Assembly: GCA_020047875.1 (NCBI GenBank)
Contig: JAIFNE010000106.1
Location: forward strand, 1-9,065
Reading direction: 5' to 3'
Length of the DNA: 9,065 nt
Source: Hydrogenophaga sp.
GTDB taxonomy: Bacteria > Pseudomonadota > Gammaproteobacteria > Burkholderiales > Burkholderiaceae_C
Part shown: in pieces, positions 1-6,057 of the stretch
How positions within the stretch are numbered: the first letter of the stretch is position 1
How the letters are laid out: each line of letters begins with the position of its first letter
Made by a program: the position numbers and the translations under genes
Notes under the pieces: model-generated
What the model was told of the DNA's origin: nothing
Seen by the model: only the letters and a program-made list of their open reading frames with translations
The model's database searches: none

Positions 1-282
1 TTCGTGACCGACCCCACCCACTTTTGCCAGCGGCTGGACGCGCTGACCGAGCTCAGGGGCAAGGACGTGGTTCGCGACTGGCAGGAGCAGGTCATGGCTG
101 GCAACACGCCTGCGGTCGTGCTGGCGCTGTTGAGCGAGCACTACGACCCGATGTACGCCGCGTCGATCCGGCGCAATTTCAAGCACCACGCCGATGCGCT
201 GACCTGCGTGCTGCCCGACCGCTCGGCCGGCGCACTGGCGGCGCTGGCGACTCAGCTGATCGCCAGCGAAACCACCATTTAA
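1..282 (+). CDS. mnmH: tRNA 2-selenouridine synthase, C-terminal fragment (5' end outside window)
   Basis: The reading frame is open from base 1 and ends at TAA 280-282, so only about the last 93 residues are visible. The segment RDWQEQVMAG followed by HYDPMYAASIRRNF resembles the C-terminal region of MnmH/SelU, in which a short helix with a W-Q pair is followed by an (H/Y)YDP.Y motif. Family knowledge: MnmH uses selenophosphate to turn 2-thiouridine into 2-selenouridine at the wobble position of some tRNAs, via a geranylated intermediate. Its rhodanese domain and P-loop would lie upstream and cannot be checked here. The GTG at position 4 is almost certainly internal, not the start. The gene is convergent with the lysine-rich small gene, and their stop codons overlap. 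The family call rests on a short C-terminal motif only. Confidence 0.72.
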   Translation, partial: FVTDPTHFCQRLDALTELRGKDVVRDWQEQVMAGNTPAVVLALLSEHYDPMYAASIRRNFKHHADALTCVLPDRSAGALAALATQLIASETTI

Positions 283-467
283 ACGGCGCCGCCCTCGGCG
301 GGCGCGGCTGGATCGGCTGCGCCGTCTGTGGGCGCGTCGTCGGCGGGCGCGTCGTCTGAATCGTTGTAGGGCTTGCCCGCCGCCTTGGCACGCAATTTTT
401 CTTCCTTCTTCTTCTTTTTGGCCAGCTCGCGCTGGCGTTTTTCATATCCGTAGTTGGGTGTGGCCAA
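279..467 (-). CDS. Small lysine-rich conserved hypothetical protein, TTG start
   Basis: A 62-residue protein of unknown function. It has two halves. Residues 1-35 are strongly basic, with PNYGYEKRQRELAKKKKKEE forming a probable charged helix. Residues 36-62 are acidic and rich in Ala and Pro, with a DDAPA/DDAPT tandem repeat and a probably disordered tail. Small proteins beginning PNY..EKRQ.ELAKK are, as I recall, common in Burkholderiales, which supports a real gene, but I know of no assigned function. The start is TTG at 465-467; in-frame stops lie about 15-20 bases upstream and no ATG or GTG is available before the conserved PNYGYEKRQ. It follows metC by 32 bases, and could be the last gene of that transcript. 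The basic half suggests nucleic-acid or ribosome binding, which is inference only. Confidence 0.7.
   Translation of the reverse strand: MATPNYGYEKRQRELAKKKKKEEKLRAKAAGKPYNDSDDAPADDAPTDGAADPAAPAEGGAV
328..356. repeat. 12-base direct repeat, 15-base period
   Basis: The 12-mer GGGCGCGTCGTC occurs at 330-341 and again at 345-356. Read on the minus strand it encodes the DDAPA/DDAPT repeat in the acidic tail of the lysine-rich small protein. The period is a multiple of three, so copy-number slippage would lengthen or shorten the tail by five residues without breaking the frame. Confidence 0.7.
421..442 (+). terminator. Possible Rho-independent terminator for the mnmH-like gene
   Basis: On the plus strand GCCAGC (421-426), loop TCGC (427-430) and GCTGGC (431-436) form a perfect 6-bp GC-rich stem, followed by G and five T residues (438-442). 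It lies about 140 bases after the mnmH stop. It sits inside the convergent lysine-rich gene, where the same bases encode KRQRELAK, so chance from coding constraint is a real alternative. On the minus strand the stem is followed by A residues and would not act as a terminator. Confidence 0.45.
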
Positions 468-499
468 AACAATCTTTCATCAGGGGGTTGGAAACAGGT

Positions 500-1702
500 T
501 CAGGGCTTGGCGAGATCGACAGCGGCCAGCGCCTGGGCGAGATCGGCCTGCAGGTCTTCAACCGCCTCCAGGCCGACAGCGAAGCGCACCAAGCCACCGC
601 GATGCGGCCAGGGCGTGGTGCGGATGGCGGACACGTTATACGGTGCACACAGACTGACCGGCCCGGCCCAGCTCCAGCCGAGCCGGAACAACCTCAGGCT
701 ATCGCAAAACGCGTCGATCTGAGCCTGCGCAACAGACTCGTGAAAGACCGCGCTGAACAGACAGGCCGCGCCCTTGGCATCGCGCTGCCATGCCGCGTGG
801 CCGGGTGAATCTGCCAGCGCCGGGTGCAACACCGCCGCCACAGCCGGTTGCTGCGCCATCCAGGCCGCCAGTGCGCGGGTGCTGACGTCCTGCGCGTGGT
901 AGCGCAACGCCATGCTGGGCAGGCCGCGCAACACCAGCTCGGCGTCGTTGGCCGCCACACCCAGCCCAAGCCGCATGTGGCACGTGAGCAGCTGCTGGTG
1001 CAGGGCATCATCGCGGGTCACCACCGAACCCATCAGCACATCGGCGCCGCCACTGGGGTATTTGGTGAGTGCCTGCATGGACACGTCCACGCCAAGCTCG
1101 AAGGGCTGAAACGCGATGCCTGCGCCCCAGGTGTTGTCCAGAGCGGTGACGATGGCGCGCTCGCGTCCCGCGTTGGCGGCGCTCACCACGGCGACCAGCG
1201 CGGGGATATCGGGGAACTCCAGGGTGACCGAGCCCGCAGCCTCCAGCCAGACCAGCCGGGTAGCCGGCGTGATTTTCGCGGCCAGATCGGCCGGGTTCTG
1301 CGCGTCGTAATAGCGGTGGCTGATGCCCCAGCCAGCCAGTTCACCGGCTGCAAATGCTTTGCCCGGTCCATAGGCGTTGTCGGGCAGCAGCAGCTCGTCA
1401 CCCTGGCGCAGAAAGGCCATGTCTATCAGAGACACCGCCGACAGCCCGCTGGGAACCAGCACGCAGTGGGTCCCGCCTTCGAGGGTGGCGATGCGTTCTT
1501 CCAGCGTGAAGGTGGTCGGCGTACCGTGCAGACCGTAGGTGTAGCCGCTCTTGTCTGCCCACTGCTGGGTGCGCAGCGCGTGCACGCTGGGAAAGAAGAC
1601 GGTGGACGCCTTGTGGACCGCCGGCGGAAAACCCTCGAACCCCGTTGGGGGTCTGTACGGGTGGTGAATGAGCTGCGTGGGGAGCTTGTTCAAAGCTGCC
1701 AT
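500..1702 (-). CDS. metC: Cystathionine beta-lyase (PLP-dependent Cys/Met metabolism enzyme)
   Basis: A 400-residue fold-type I PLP enzyme of the Cys/Met metabolism family. Cystathionine beta-lyase cleaves cystathionine to homocysteine, pyruvate and ammonia, the penultimate step of methionine synthesis, in the cytoplasm. Visible signature elements are YTYGLHGTPTT (residues 54-64, the family's Y.YG..GNPT region), the cofactor loop VPSGLSAV (83-90), the Asp that contacts the PLP ring nitrogen in LDNTWGAG (Asp189), and the PLP-binding lysine in ALTKYPSGGADVLMG (Lys214). The N-terminal LNKLPTQLIHHPY agrees with full length. The ATG at 1700-1702 lies inside the end of the phosphoribosyltransferase gene (13-base overlap), which suggests translational coupling. 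A GGAG lies only 2 bases before the ATG, unusually close. Gamma-lyase or gamma-synthase activity cannot be excluded from sequence, but the motif pattern favours beta-lyase. Confidence 0.9.
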   Translation of the reverse strand: MAALNKLPTQLIHHPYRPPTGFEGFPPAVHKASTVFFPSVHALRTQQWADKSGYTYGLHGTPTTFTLEERIATLEGGTHCVLVPSGLSAVSLIDMAFLRQGDELLLPDNAYGPGKAFAAGELAGWGISHRYYDAQNPADLAAKITPATRLVWLEAAGSVTLEFPDIPALVAVVSAANAGRERAIVTALDNTWGAGIAFQPFELGVDVSMQALTKYPSGGADVLMGSVVTRDDALHQQLLTCHMRLGLGVAANDAELVLRGLPSMALRYHAQDVSTRALAAWMAQQPAVAAVLHPALADSPGHAAWQRDAKGAACLFSAVFHESVAQAQIDAFCDSLRLFRLGWSWAGPVSLCAPYNVSAIRTTPWPHRGGLVRFAVGLEAVEDLQADLAQALAAVDLAKP

Positions 1703-2214
1703 TTCTCCAGCAACTGCGCCGGCCGCATGCTGTCGTATCCCTCAAACGGCTGGTGAATCCAGGGGTTGGTGGGCAAAAATTCAACCGAATAGTCGGGCAC
1801 AAAGCTGGAGAGCTGCTTGGTCCAGATCACCGCGCTGCGCAGCTCGGTGATGGGTTTGTAGTTGTTCTTTAGCAAGTCGATCACGGCCTTGAGCGTATGG
1901 CCGGAATCCGCCAGGTCATCGACCAGCAGCACCTTGCCAGCGATTTCACCCTTGGGCGTGGTGATGTAGCGCGCAATGTCCAGGTTGCCCTGCTCGGTAC
2001 CGACCTTGGCGCGGTAGGAGCTGGTGGACATGATGGCCAGCGGCACATTGAAGATGCGCGAAAGCACATCACCCGGCCGCATGCCGCCACGGGCGAGGCA
2101 CAGGATGGTGTCGAACTCCCAGCCAGACTGGTAGACCTTGAGCGCGAGTTTTTCGATCAGGTTGTGGTACTCGTCGTACGAGACATAAAGGTGTTTGCCG
2201 TCTTCGGTCAGCAT
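1690..2214 (-). CDS. Type I phosphoribosyltransferase, purine salvage type
   Basis: A 174-residue complete protein with the type I PRTase PRPP-binding signature VLLVDDLADSGHT at residues 95-107, including the DD pair that binds ribose hydroxyls and metal. The CLARGGMRPG segment (39-48) matches the N-terminal pyrophosphate-binding loop. It resembles the Gpt/Hpt1-like (COG2236) group that transfers phosphoribose to hypoxanthine, guanine or xanthine; the C-terminal NPWIHQPFE probably belongs to the base-binding hood. The exact base cannot be settled by reading. GGAG (2220-2223) sits 5 bases before the ATG. It follows purA by 51 bases, so salvage to IMP or GMP would be encoded beside the enzyme that converts IMP towards AMP. 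Its 3' end overlaps metC by 13 bases. Confidence 0.88.
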   Translation of the reverse strand: MLTEDGKHLYVSYDEYHNLIEKLALKVYQSGWEFDTILCLARGGMRPGDVLSRIFNVPLAIMSTSSYRAKVGTEQGNLDIARYITTPKGEIAGKVLLVDDLADSGHTLKAVIDLLKNNYKPITELRSAVIWTKQLSSFVPDYSVEFLPTNPWIHQPFEGYDSMRPAQLLEKWQL

Positions 2215-2265
2215 GTGGGCTCCATCGGTTTCTGGAAAACAGGACCAGGCGTGTGACGCCGTGGG

Positions 2266-3654
2266 TCAGGCGTGATAGGGGTGGCGCAGCAAAATCGTGT
2301 GGTCTCGATCCGGGCTGGTAGACACGACATGCACCGGCACGCCGGTGGTCTCTTCGATGCGCTTGAGGTAGCGGCGCGCATTCTCCGGCAGCGCGTCGAA
2401 ATGGGTAACACCCACCGAGGTCTCGGTCCAGCCAGGCAATGTTTCGTAGATCGGAACGCAACGCGCGATGTCCTCGGCACCCATGGGCAGGATATCGATG
2501 GTTTCGCCGTCGAGCTGGTAGCCGGTACACAGCTTCAACTCGGTGAGGCCATCCAGCACGTCGAGTTTGGTGATGCAAAGACCGCTCAGGCCATTGACCT
2601 GGGCCGAGCGCTTCAGCAACGCCGCGTCGAACCAGCCGCAGCGGCGGCTGCGCCCGGTCGTGACGCCCTTTTCGGCGCCCACGGTGGCCATGTGCCAACC
2701 GGGCGTGCCGTGCTTTTCCCACTCCAGCTCGGTCGGAAACGGGCCACCGCCGACGCGGGTGCAATAGGCCTTGGTGATGCCCAGCACGTAGTGCAGCAGG
2801 CCAGGGCCGACGCCCGCGCCCGCGGCGGCGTTGCCGGCCACGCAGTTGCTGGAGGTCACGAAGGGGTAGGTGCCGTGATCGATGTCGAGCAGCGTGCCTT
2901 GCGCGCCCTCAAACAGCAGGTTGGCGCCCGCCCGGTGGGCCTCGTTGAGCTCCCTCGAAACGTCGGCGATCATGGGCTTGAGCAGCTCGGCCTGGGCCAT
3001 GGCCTCGTCAAACACCGCATTGAACTGAATCGCGCCGTCCTGCATGTAGGCAGCAATTTTTTCGTCCCAAACCAACTCGGCCGAGTGCAGGTAGCTGGTC
3101 AGCAGGTGGTTGTGCAGATCGAGCAACTCTCGCAGCTTGGCAGCGAAGCGGTCCGGGTGCTTCAGGTCTTGCACGCGCAGGGCGCGGCGCGCAATTTTGT
3201 CTTCGTAGGCGGGCCCGATGCCCCGCCCGGTGGTACCGATTTTCTCGGTGCCAGCCTTGACCTTGGCCGCCTCACGCGCGATGTCGATCGCGGCGTGGAA
3301 CGGCAAAATCAGCGGACAGGCCTCGGACACGCGCAGACGCGAACGCACCTCGACACCCGCCTTCTCCAGACCCGCGATTTCTTCGAACAGCTTGCCGACC
3401 GACAGCACCACACCGTTGCCGATGTAGCACTTCACCCCGGCGCGCATGATGCCGCTGGGGATCAGATGCAGCGCGGTCTTCACCCCGTTGATCACCAACG
3501 TGTGCCCGGCGTTGTGCCCGCCCTGGAACCGCACCACGCCTTGCGCGGTCTCGGTCAACCAGTCGACGAGCTTGCCCTTGCCCTCATCGCCCCACTGCGT
3601 GCCGACCACCACCACGTTGCGCCCGGGCACCACGGCGCCACTGTTTCTGTTCAT
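2266..3654 (-). CDS. purA: Adenylosuccinate synthetase
   Basis: A 462-residue enzyme that joins IMP and aspartate using GTP to make adenylosuccinate, the committed step to AMP, in the cytoplasm. All family hallmarks are visible: the P-loop-like GTQWGDEGKGK (residues 18-28, with the catalytic Asp23), GGHNAGHT (45-52, with the catalytic His51), GTTGRGIGPAY (140-150, IMP binding), EGAQGTLLDIDHGTYP (249-264), GRSRRCGW (334-341), and the nucleotide-base contact TKLDVLDG (362-369). It has about 10 extra N-terminal residues and is longer than the 432-residue E. coli protein. The start ATG (3652-3654) has only a weak GGAA upstream. It follows hisZ by 13 bases, so co-transcription and probably coupling are expected. 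No defects seen. Confidence 0.98.
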   Translation of the reverse strand: MNRNSGAVVPGRNVVVVGTQWGDEGKGKLVDWLTETAQGVVRFQGGHNAGHTLVINGVKTALHLIPSGIMRAGVKCYIGNGVVLSVGKLFEEIAGLEKAGVEVRSRLRVSEACPLILPFHAAIDIAREAAKVKAGTEKIGTTGRGIGPAYEDKIARRALRVQDLKHPDRFAAKLRELLDLHNHLLTSYLHSAELVWDEKIAAYMQDGAIQFNAVFDEAMAQAELLKPMIADVSRELNEAHRAGANLLFEGAQGTLLDIDHGTYPFVTSSNCVAGNAAAGAGVGPGLLHYVLGITKAYCTRVGGGPFPTELEWEKHGTPGWHMATVGAEKGVTTGRSRRCGWFDAALLKRSAQVNGLSGLCITKLDVLDGLTELKLCTGYQLDGETIDILPMGAEDIARCVPIYETLPGWTETSVGVTHFDALPENARRYLKRIEETTGVPVHVVSTSPDRDHTILLRHPYHA

Positions 3655-3667
3655 CTGATGTTTCCGT

Positions 3668-4834
3668 TCAAAGGGACTTCACTGTCCACGCCGAGGTGCC
3701 ATCCTGCACCAACACGCGATCGCAGCGGAATTCGTCAATTTCCTGTTCGTGCCCAGGCAAGGCGCAGACCACCGTGTGACCCTGAGCGCGCAACGCCGCA
3801 ATGGCGGCGCGCAGGGAAGCGTCCATGCCCCAGGGCGCCCGGATGGCAGCGCGCAAGGCGGGTGGCGTCACGGCGCCCACCAACTCCTTGAGATCGAGGC
3901 TGAAGCCCACCGCCGGCCGCTTGCGGCCAAACACCGCACCCACCTCGTCGTAGCGACCACCGCGTGCCAATTCTTCCGGTTCGCCAGTCCGGCCAGTTGC
4001 GAACACGGCAAAACGCATGCCGGTGTAGTACGCGTAGCCACGCAGGTCAGCCAGGTCGATGGACAGCGGCATGTCCGCCAGGTGCCCGACCAGCCAGCTC
4101 AGACTGTCCAGCGCGGTGTGCAGCAGCGGCGAGGCCTGCAGCTGGGAGCGCGCGCGCTCCAGCACCTCGACCCCGCCAAAAAGACGGGGCAGCGCCAGCA
4201 AATCCAGCCGCACACGCTCAGGCAGATCGCGGGCGAGCGCCTCCAGCGCAGCGGCATCCTTAATGGCCAGGGCTGCATGGATGCGCTGGGTGCGGGTGGT
4301 GTCCAGGGCGGCCGGCGCGAGCACCGCGTCAATCACCCGCACATCGGACAAGTCCAGCTGCATGCCGAGCACACCGGCAGACTGCAGACAGGCCAGCGCC
4401 AGTTCCAGCACCTCCAGATCGGCCTCAAGACCCGCATGACCGTAAATTTCCGCGCCGAACTGCAGCGGCTCACGGCTGGCAAACGGCCGGTCGATGCGGG
4501 TGTGCACCACCGGTCCGCAATAGCTCAGGCGTGCCACGCCCCGGCGGTTGAGCAGGTGGGCGTCGATGCGGGCCACCTGGGGTGTGCTGTCTGCGCGCAG
4601 GCCCAGGGTGCGGCCCGAGAGTTGGTCAACCAGTTTGAAGGTCAGCAGGTCCAGAGCCTCACCGGTGCCGGTCAGCAGGGAGTCCAGATGCTCGACCAGC
4701 GGCGGCATGACCAACTCGTAACCGTAGCCACGCGCGGCATCCAGCAGGCCCCGGCGAAGCTCTTCGATGTGCCGGGCCTCGGACGGGAGGACATCGGCAA
4801 TGTGGTCCGGCAGGACCCAGGCAGACATGGGCAT
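3668..4834 (-). CDS. hisZ: ATP phosphoribosyltransferase regulatory subunit
   Basis: A 388-residue paralogue of histidyl-tRNA synthetase without aminoacylation function. In species with short-form HisG it forms the HisG-HisZ complex that catalyses and feedback-regulates the first step of histidine synthesis (ATP plus PRPP). Visible features: WVLPDHIADVLP at the N-terminus, class II core segments GYGYELVMPPLVEHLDSLL (36-54) and LRADSTPQVARI (79-90), QFGAEIYG (125-132), the histidine-A-like GYAYYTGMRFAVF (266-278), ARGGRYDEV (290-298) and RPAVGFSLDL (306-315). At about 390 residues it lacks the anticodon-binding domain of a true HisRS. Two ATG starts are possible, at 4834 and at 4828; the second gives MSAWVLPDH, which fits my memory of relatives, and neither has a good ribosome-binding site. 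hisG is not in the window. Confidence 0.95.
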   Translation of the reverse strand: MPMSAWVLPDHIADVLPSEARHIEELRRGLLDAARGYGYELVMPPLVEHLDSLLTGTGEALDLLTFKLVDQLSGRTLGLRADSTPQVARIDAHLLNRRGVARLSYCGPVVHTRIDRPFASREPLQFGAEIYGHAGLEADLEVLELALACLQSAGVLGMQLDLSDVRVIDAVLAPAALDTTRTQRIHAALAIKDAAALEALARDLPERVRLDLLALPRLFGGVEVLERARSQLQASPLLHTALDSLSWLVGHLADMPLSIDLADLRGYAYYTGMRFAVFATGRTGEPEELARGGRYDEVGAVFGRKRPAVGFSLDLKELVGAVTPPALRAAIRAPWGMDASLRAAIAALRAQGHTVVCALPGHEQEIDEFRCDRVLVQDGTSAWTVKSL

Positions 4835-4934
4835 GTTGGGCGGGCTGTTAAAGCGCAGATTTTACCGGTCTGCCCGAGCTGGTTCGGGGGATTGACGCGG
4901 GGCCTTGCGGCAGCGCGGCCAGAGCAGCGATTGC
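4835..4934 (-). promoter_or_regulatory. 100-base gap upstream of hisZ, possible promoter
   Basis: This is the widest gap in the minus-strand gene run. Read on the minus strand it contains TAAAAT (4864 down to 4859), a fair match to a sigma-70 -10 box, about 25 bases before the hisZ start. No convincing -35 box lies at 16-18 bases spacing (CCGAAC at best), so the call is weak. A CCCGA/TCGGG inverted repeat (4873-4877 with 4884-4888) lacks a U-tract and is not a terminator. A promoter here would let hisZ-purA be expressed apart from the hfl genes. Confidence 0.25.
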
Positions 4935-5120
4935 TCAGGTCACCGCCCACCAGAGCAACAGCCCCAACAGGACGCAGCACAACCCGAAGAAGCGCACCTG
5001 TCCATCCTGCAGCCGGATCATTTCAGCGAACACCCGGCGCCAGAGGCCGGGTGCGATGAAGGGCAGCAAACCTTCCAGAATCAAGACCAGCGCAAGCGCT
5101 GGCCAGAGGAAGTCCGCCAT
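4935..5120 (-). CDS. DUF2065 (YjeT-like) small inner-membrane protein
   Basis: A 61-residue protein with two hydrophobic segments, approximately residues 5-24 (LWPALALVLILEGLLPFIAP) and 43-60 (FFGLCCVLLGLLLWWAV), separated by a short charged loop RRVFAEMIRLQDGQ. Length, the LEG.LPF.AP start, the R..F..M..L....LR-like loop and the second membrane segment match DUF2065, known as YjeT in E. coli, which also lies beside hflC. Its function is unknown. The ATG lies 6 bases after the hflC stop with no clear ribosome-binding site, so it is probably translated by coupling to hflC. The conserved position suggests a link to the HflKC-FtsH membrane complex, which is inference. Confidence 0.88.
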   Translation of the reverse strand: MADFLWPALALVLILEGLLPFIAPGLWRRVFAEMIRLQDGQVRFFGLCCVLLGLLLWWAVT

Positions 5121-5126
5121 CGCCGA

Positions 5127-6026
5127 TCAGCGGTTGGCGTTTGCGTTGGGGTTGCTGCCGCGCAGGGCCTTGAAGAACTCGGAGGAAGGATCCACCACCA
5201 ACACATCGGATTTGCCCGAGAAGCTGGCCCGGTAGGCATCCAGGCTGCGGTAAAACTGCGCAAACGCAGGGTCGCGGCCAAACGCGTCGGAGAACAGCGC
5301 GGCGGCCTTGGCATCGCCCTCACCCTTGATGCGCTGGGCATCGCGGTAGGCCTCCGAAATGATCACCTCACGCTGTCGGTCGGCATCGGCACGGATCTTT
5401 TCACCCTCGGCGAAGCCGGTGGAGCGCAGCTCATTGGCAACCCGCTTGCGCTCTGCCTCCATACGGCGGTACACCTCGCCGGTGATGCTCTCGGCGTAGT
5501 CGACCCGAGTGATCCGCACATCCACCACGTCCATACCCCAAGGCTTTTCGGCGCCCCGAACCGCCTGCAGAACCTGCTGCTTGACGTCTGCCATCAGCTC
5601 CTCGCGGCGGCTGGACAGCAACTCATTCACCGTGCGGCGGTTGACCTCTTGCTGGAAAGCGTCGCGTACGACGCGGTTGAGTTGCAGCGCGCCGGCGCGC
5701 TCATTGACGCCCACGTTGCGGATGTATTCCTGCGGCTCACTGATGCGCCAGCGCACGTACCAGTCGATCACCACACGCTGTTTCTCGGCGGTCAGCATGG
5801 GCTCGGTGTCGGAGCTTTCGAGCGACAACAGGCGTTTGTCGATGTACGACACGTTCTGGAATGGCGGGGGAAGCTTGAAGTTCAGGCCAGGTTCGACGAC
5901 CACTTGCTTGATTTGTCCGAGCTGGAACACCACGCCGAACTGGCGCTGGTCCACGACAAACAGCGTGGAGCTGGCGATGGCAAGTGCCACCACGAAAGAG
6001 GTAAGGATGAGGCCCAGTTTGTTCAT
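5127..6026 (-). CDS. hflC: FtsH protease modulator HflC (SPFH/band 7 protein)
   Basis: A 299-residue membrane protein: one N-terminal transmembrane segment (about residues 4-25), the SPFH/band 7 domain from VDQRQFGVVFQLGQI (25-39) onwards, and a charged coiled-coil helix (about 180-245, with EAERKRVANELRSTG). HflC and HflK alternate in a large ring on the periplasmic side that encloses FtsH hexamers and limits their access to membrane substrates. I chose the ATG at 6024-6026 because it gives MNKLGLIL directly before the membrane segment, the family's usual beginning. The frame remains open upstream for 23 more codons, but that would overlap hflK and is not expected. The gene follows hflK by 31 bases. 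The C-terminal DPSSEFFKAL resembles other HflC tails. Confidence 0.97.
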   Translation of the reverse strand: MNKLGLILTSFVVALAIASSTLFVVDQRQFGVVFQLGQIKQVVVEPGLNFKLPPPFQNVSYIDKRLLSLESSDTEPMLTAEKQRVVIDWYVRWRISEPQEYIRNVGVNERAGALQLNRVVRDAFQQEVNRRTVNELLSSRREELMADVKQQVLQAVRGAEKPWGMDVVDVRITRVDYAESITGEVYRRMEAERKRVANELRSTGFAEGEKIRADADRQREVIISEAYRDAQRIKGEGDAKAAALFSDAFGRDPAFAQFYRSLDAYRASFSGKSDVLVVDPSSEFFKALRGSNPNANANR

Positions 6027-6057
6027 GTGCGTAAGTCTCTGATCGCGTGTGGGGGCT

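Noticed and set aside
1703..2265. SAM riboswitch or other methionine leader for metC
   Set aside because: The region upstream of metC is the coding sequence of the phosphoribosyltransferase; no leader structure fits.
2272..3891. 539-codon plus-strand open frame opposite purA
   Set aside because: It lies antisense to an intact, fully recognisable purA and part of hisZ. Its composition (many Gln, His, Arg, Val, Gly) is that of a shadow frame in GC-rich DNA, with no recognisable domain.
4892..4897. TTGACG on the plus strand as a -35 box
   Set aside because: No plus-strand gene lies downstream and no paired -10 box is present.
3749..5059. 436-codon plus-strand open frame opposite hisZ
   Set aside because: Shadow of a clear hisZ; Gln/Arg/His-rich with no family resemblance.
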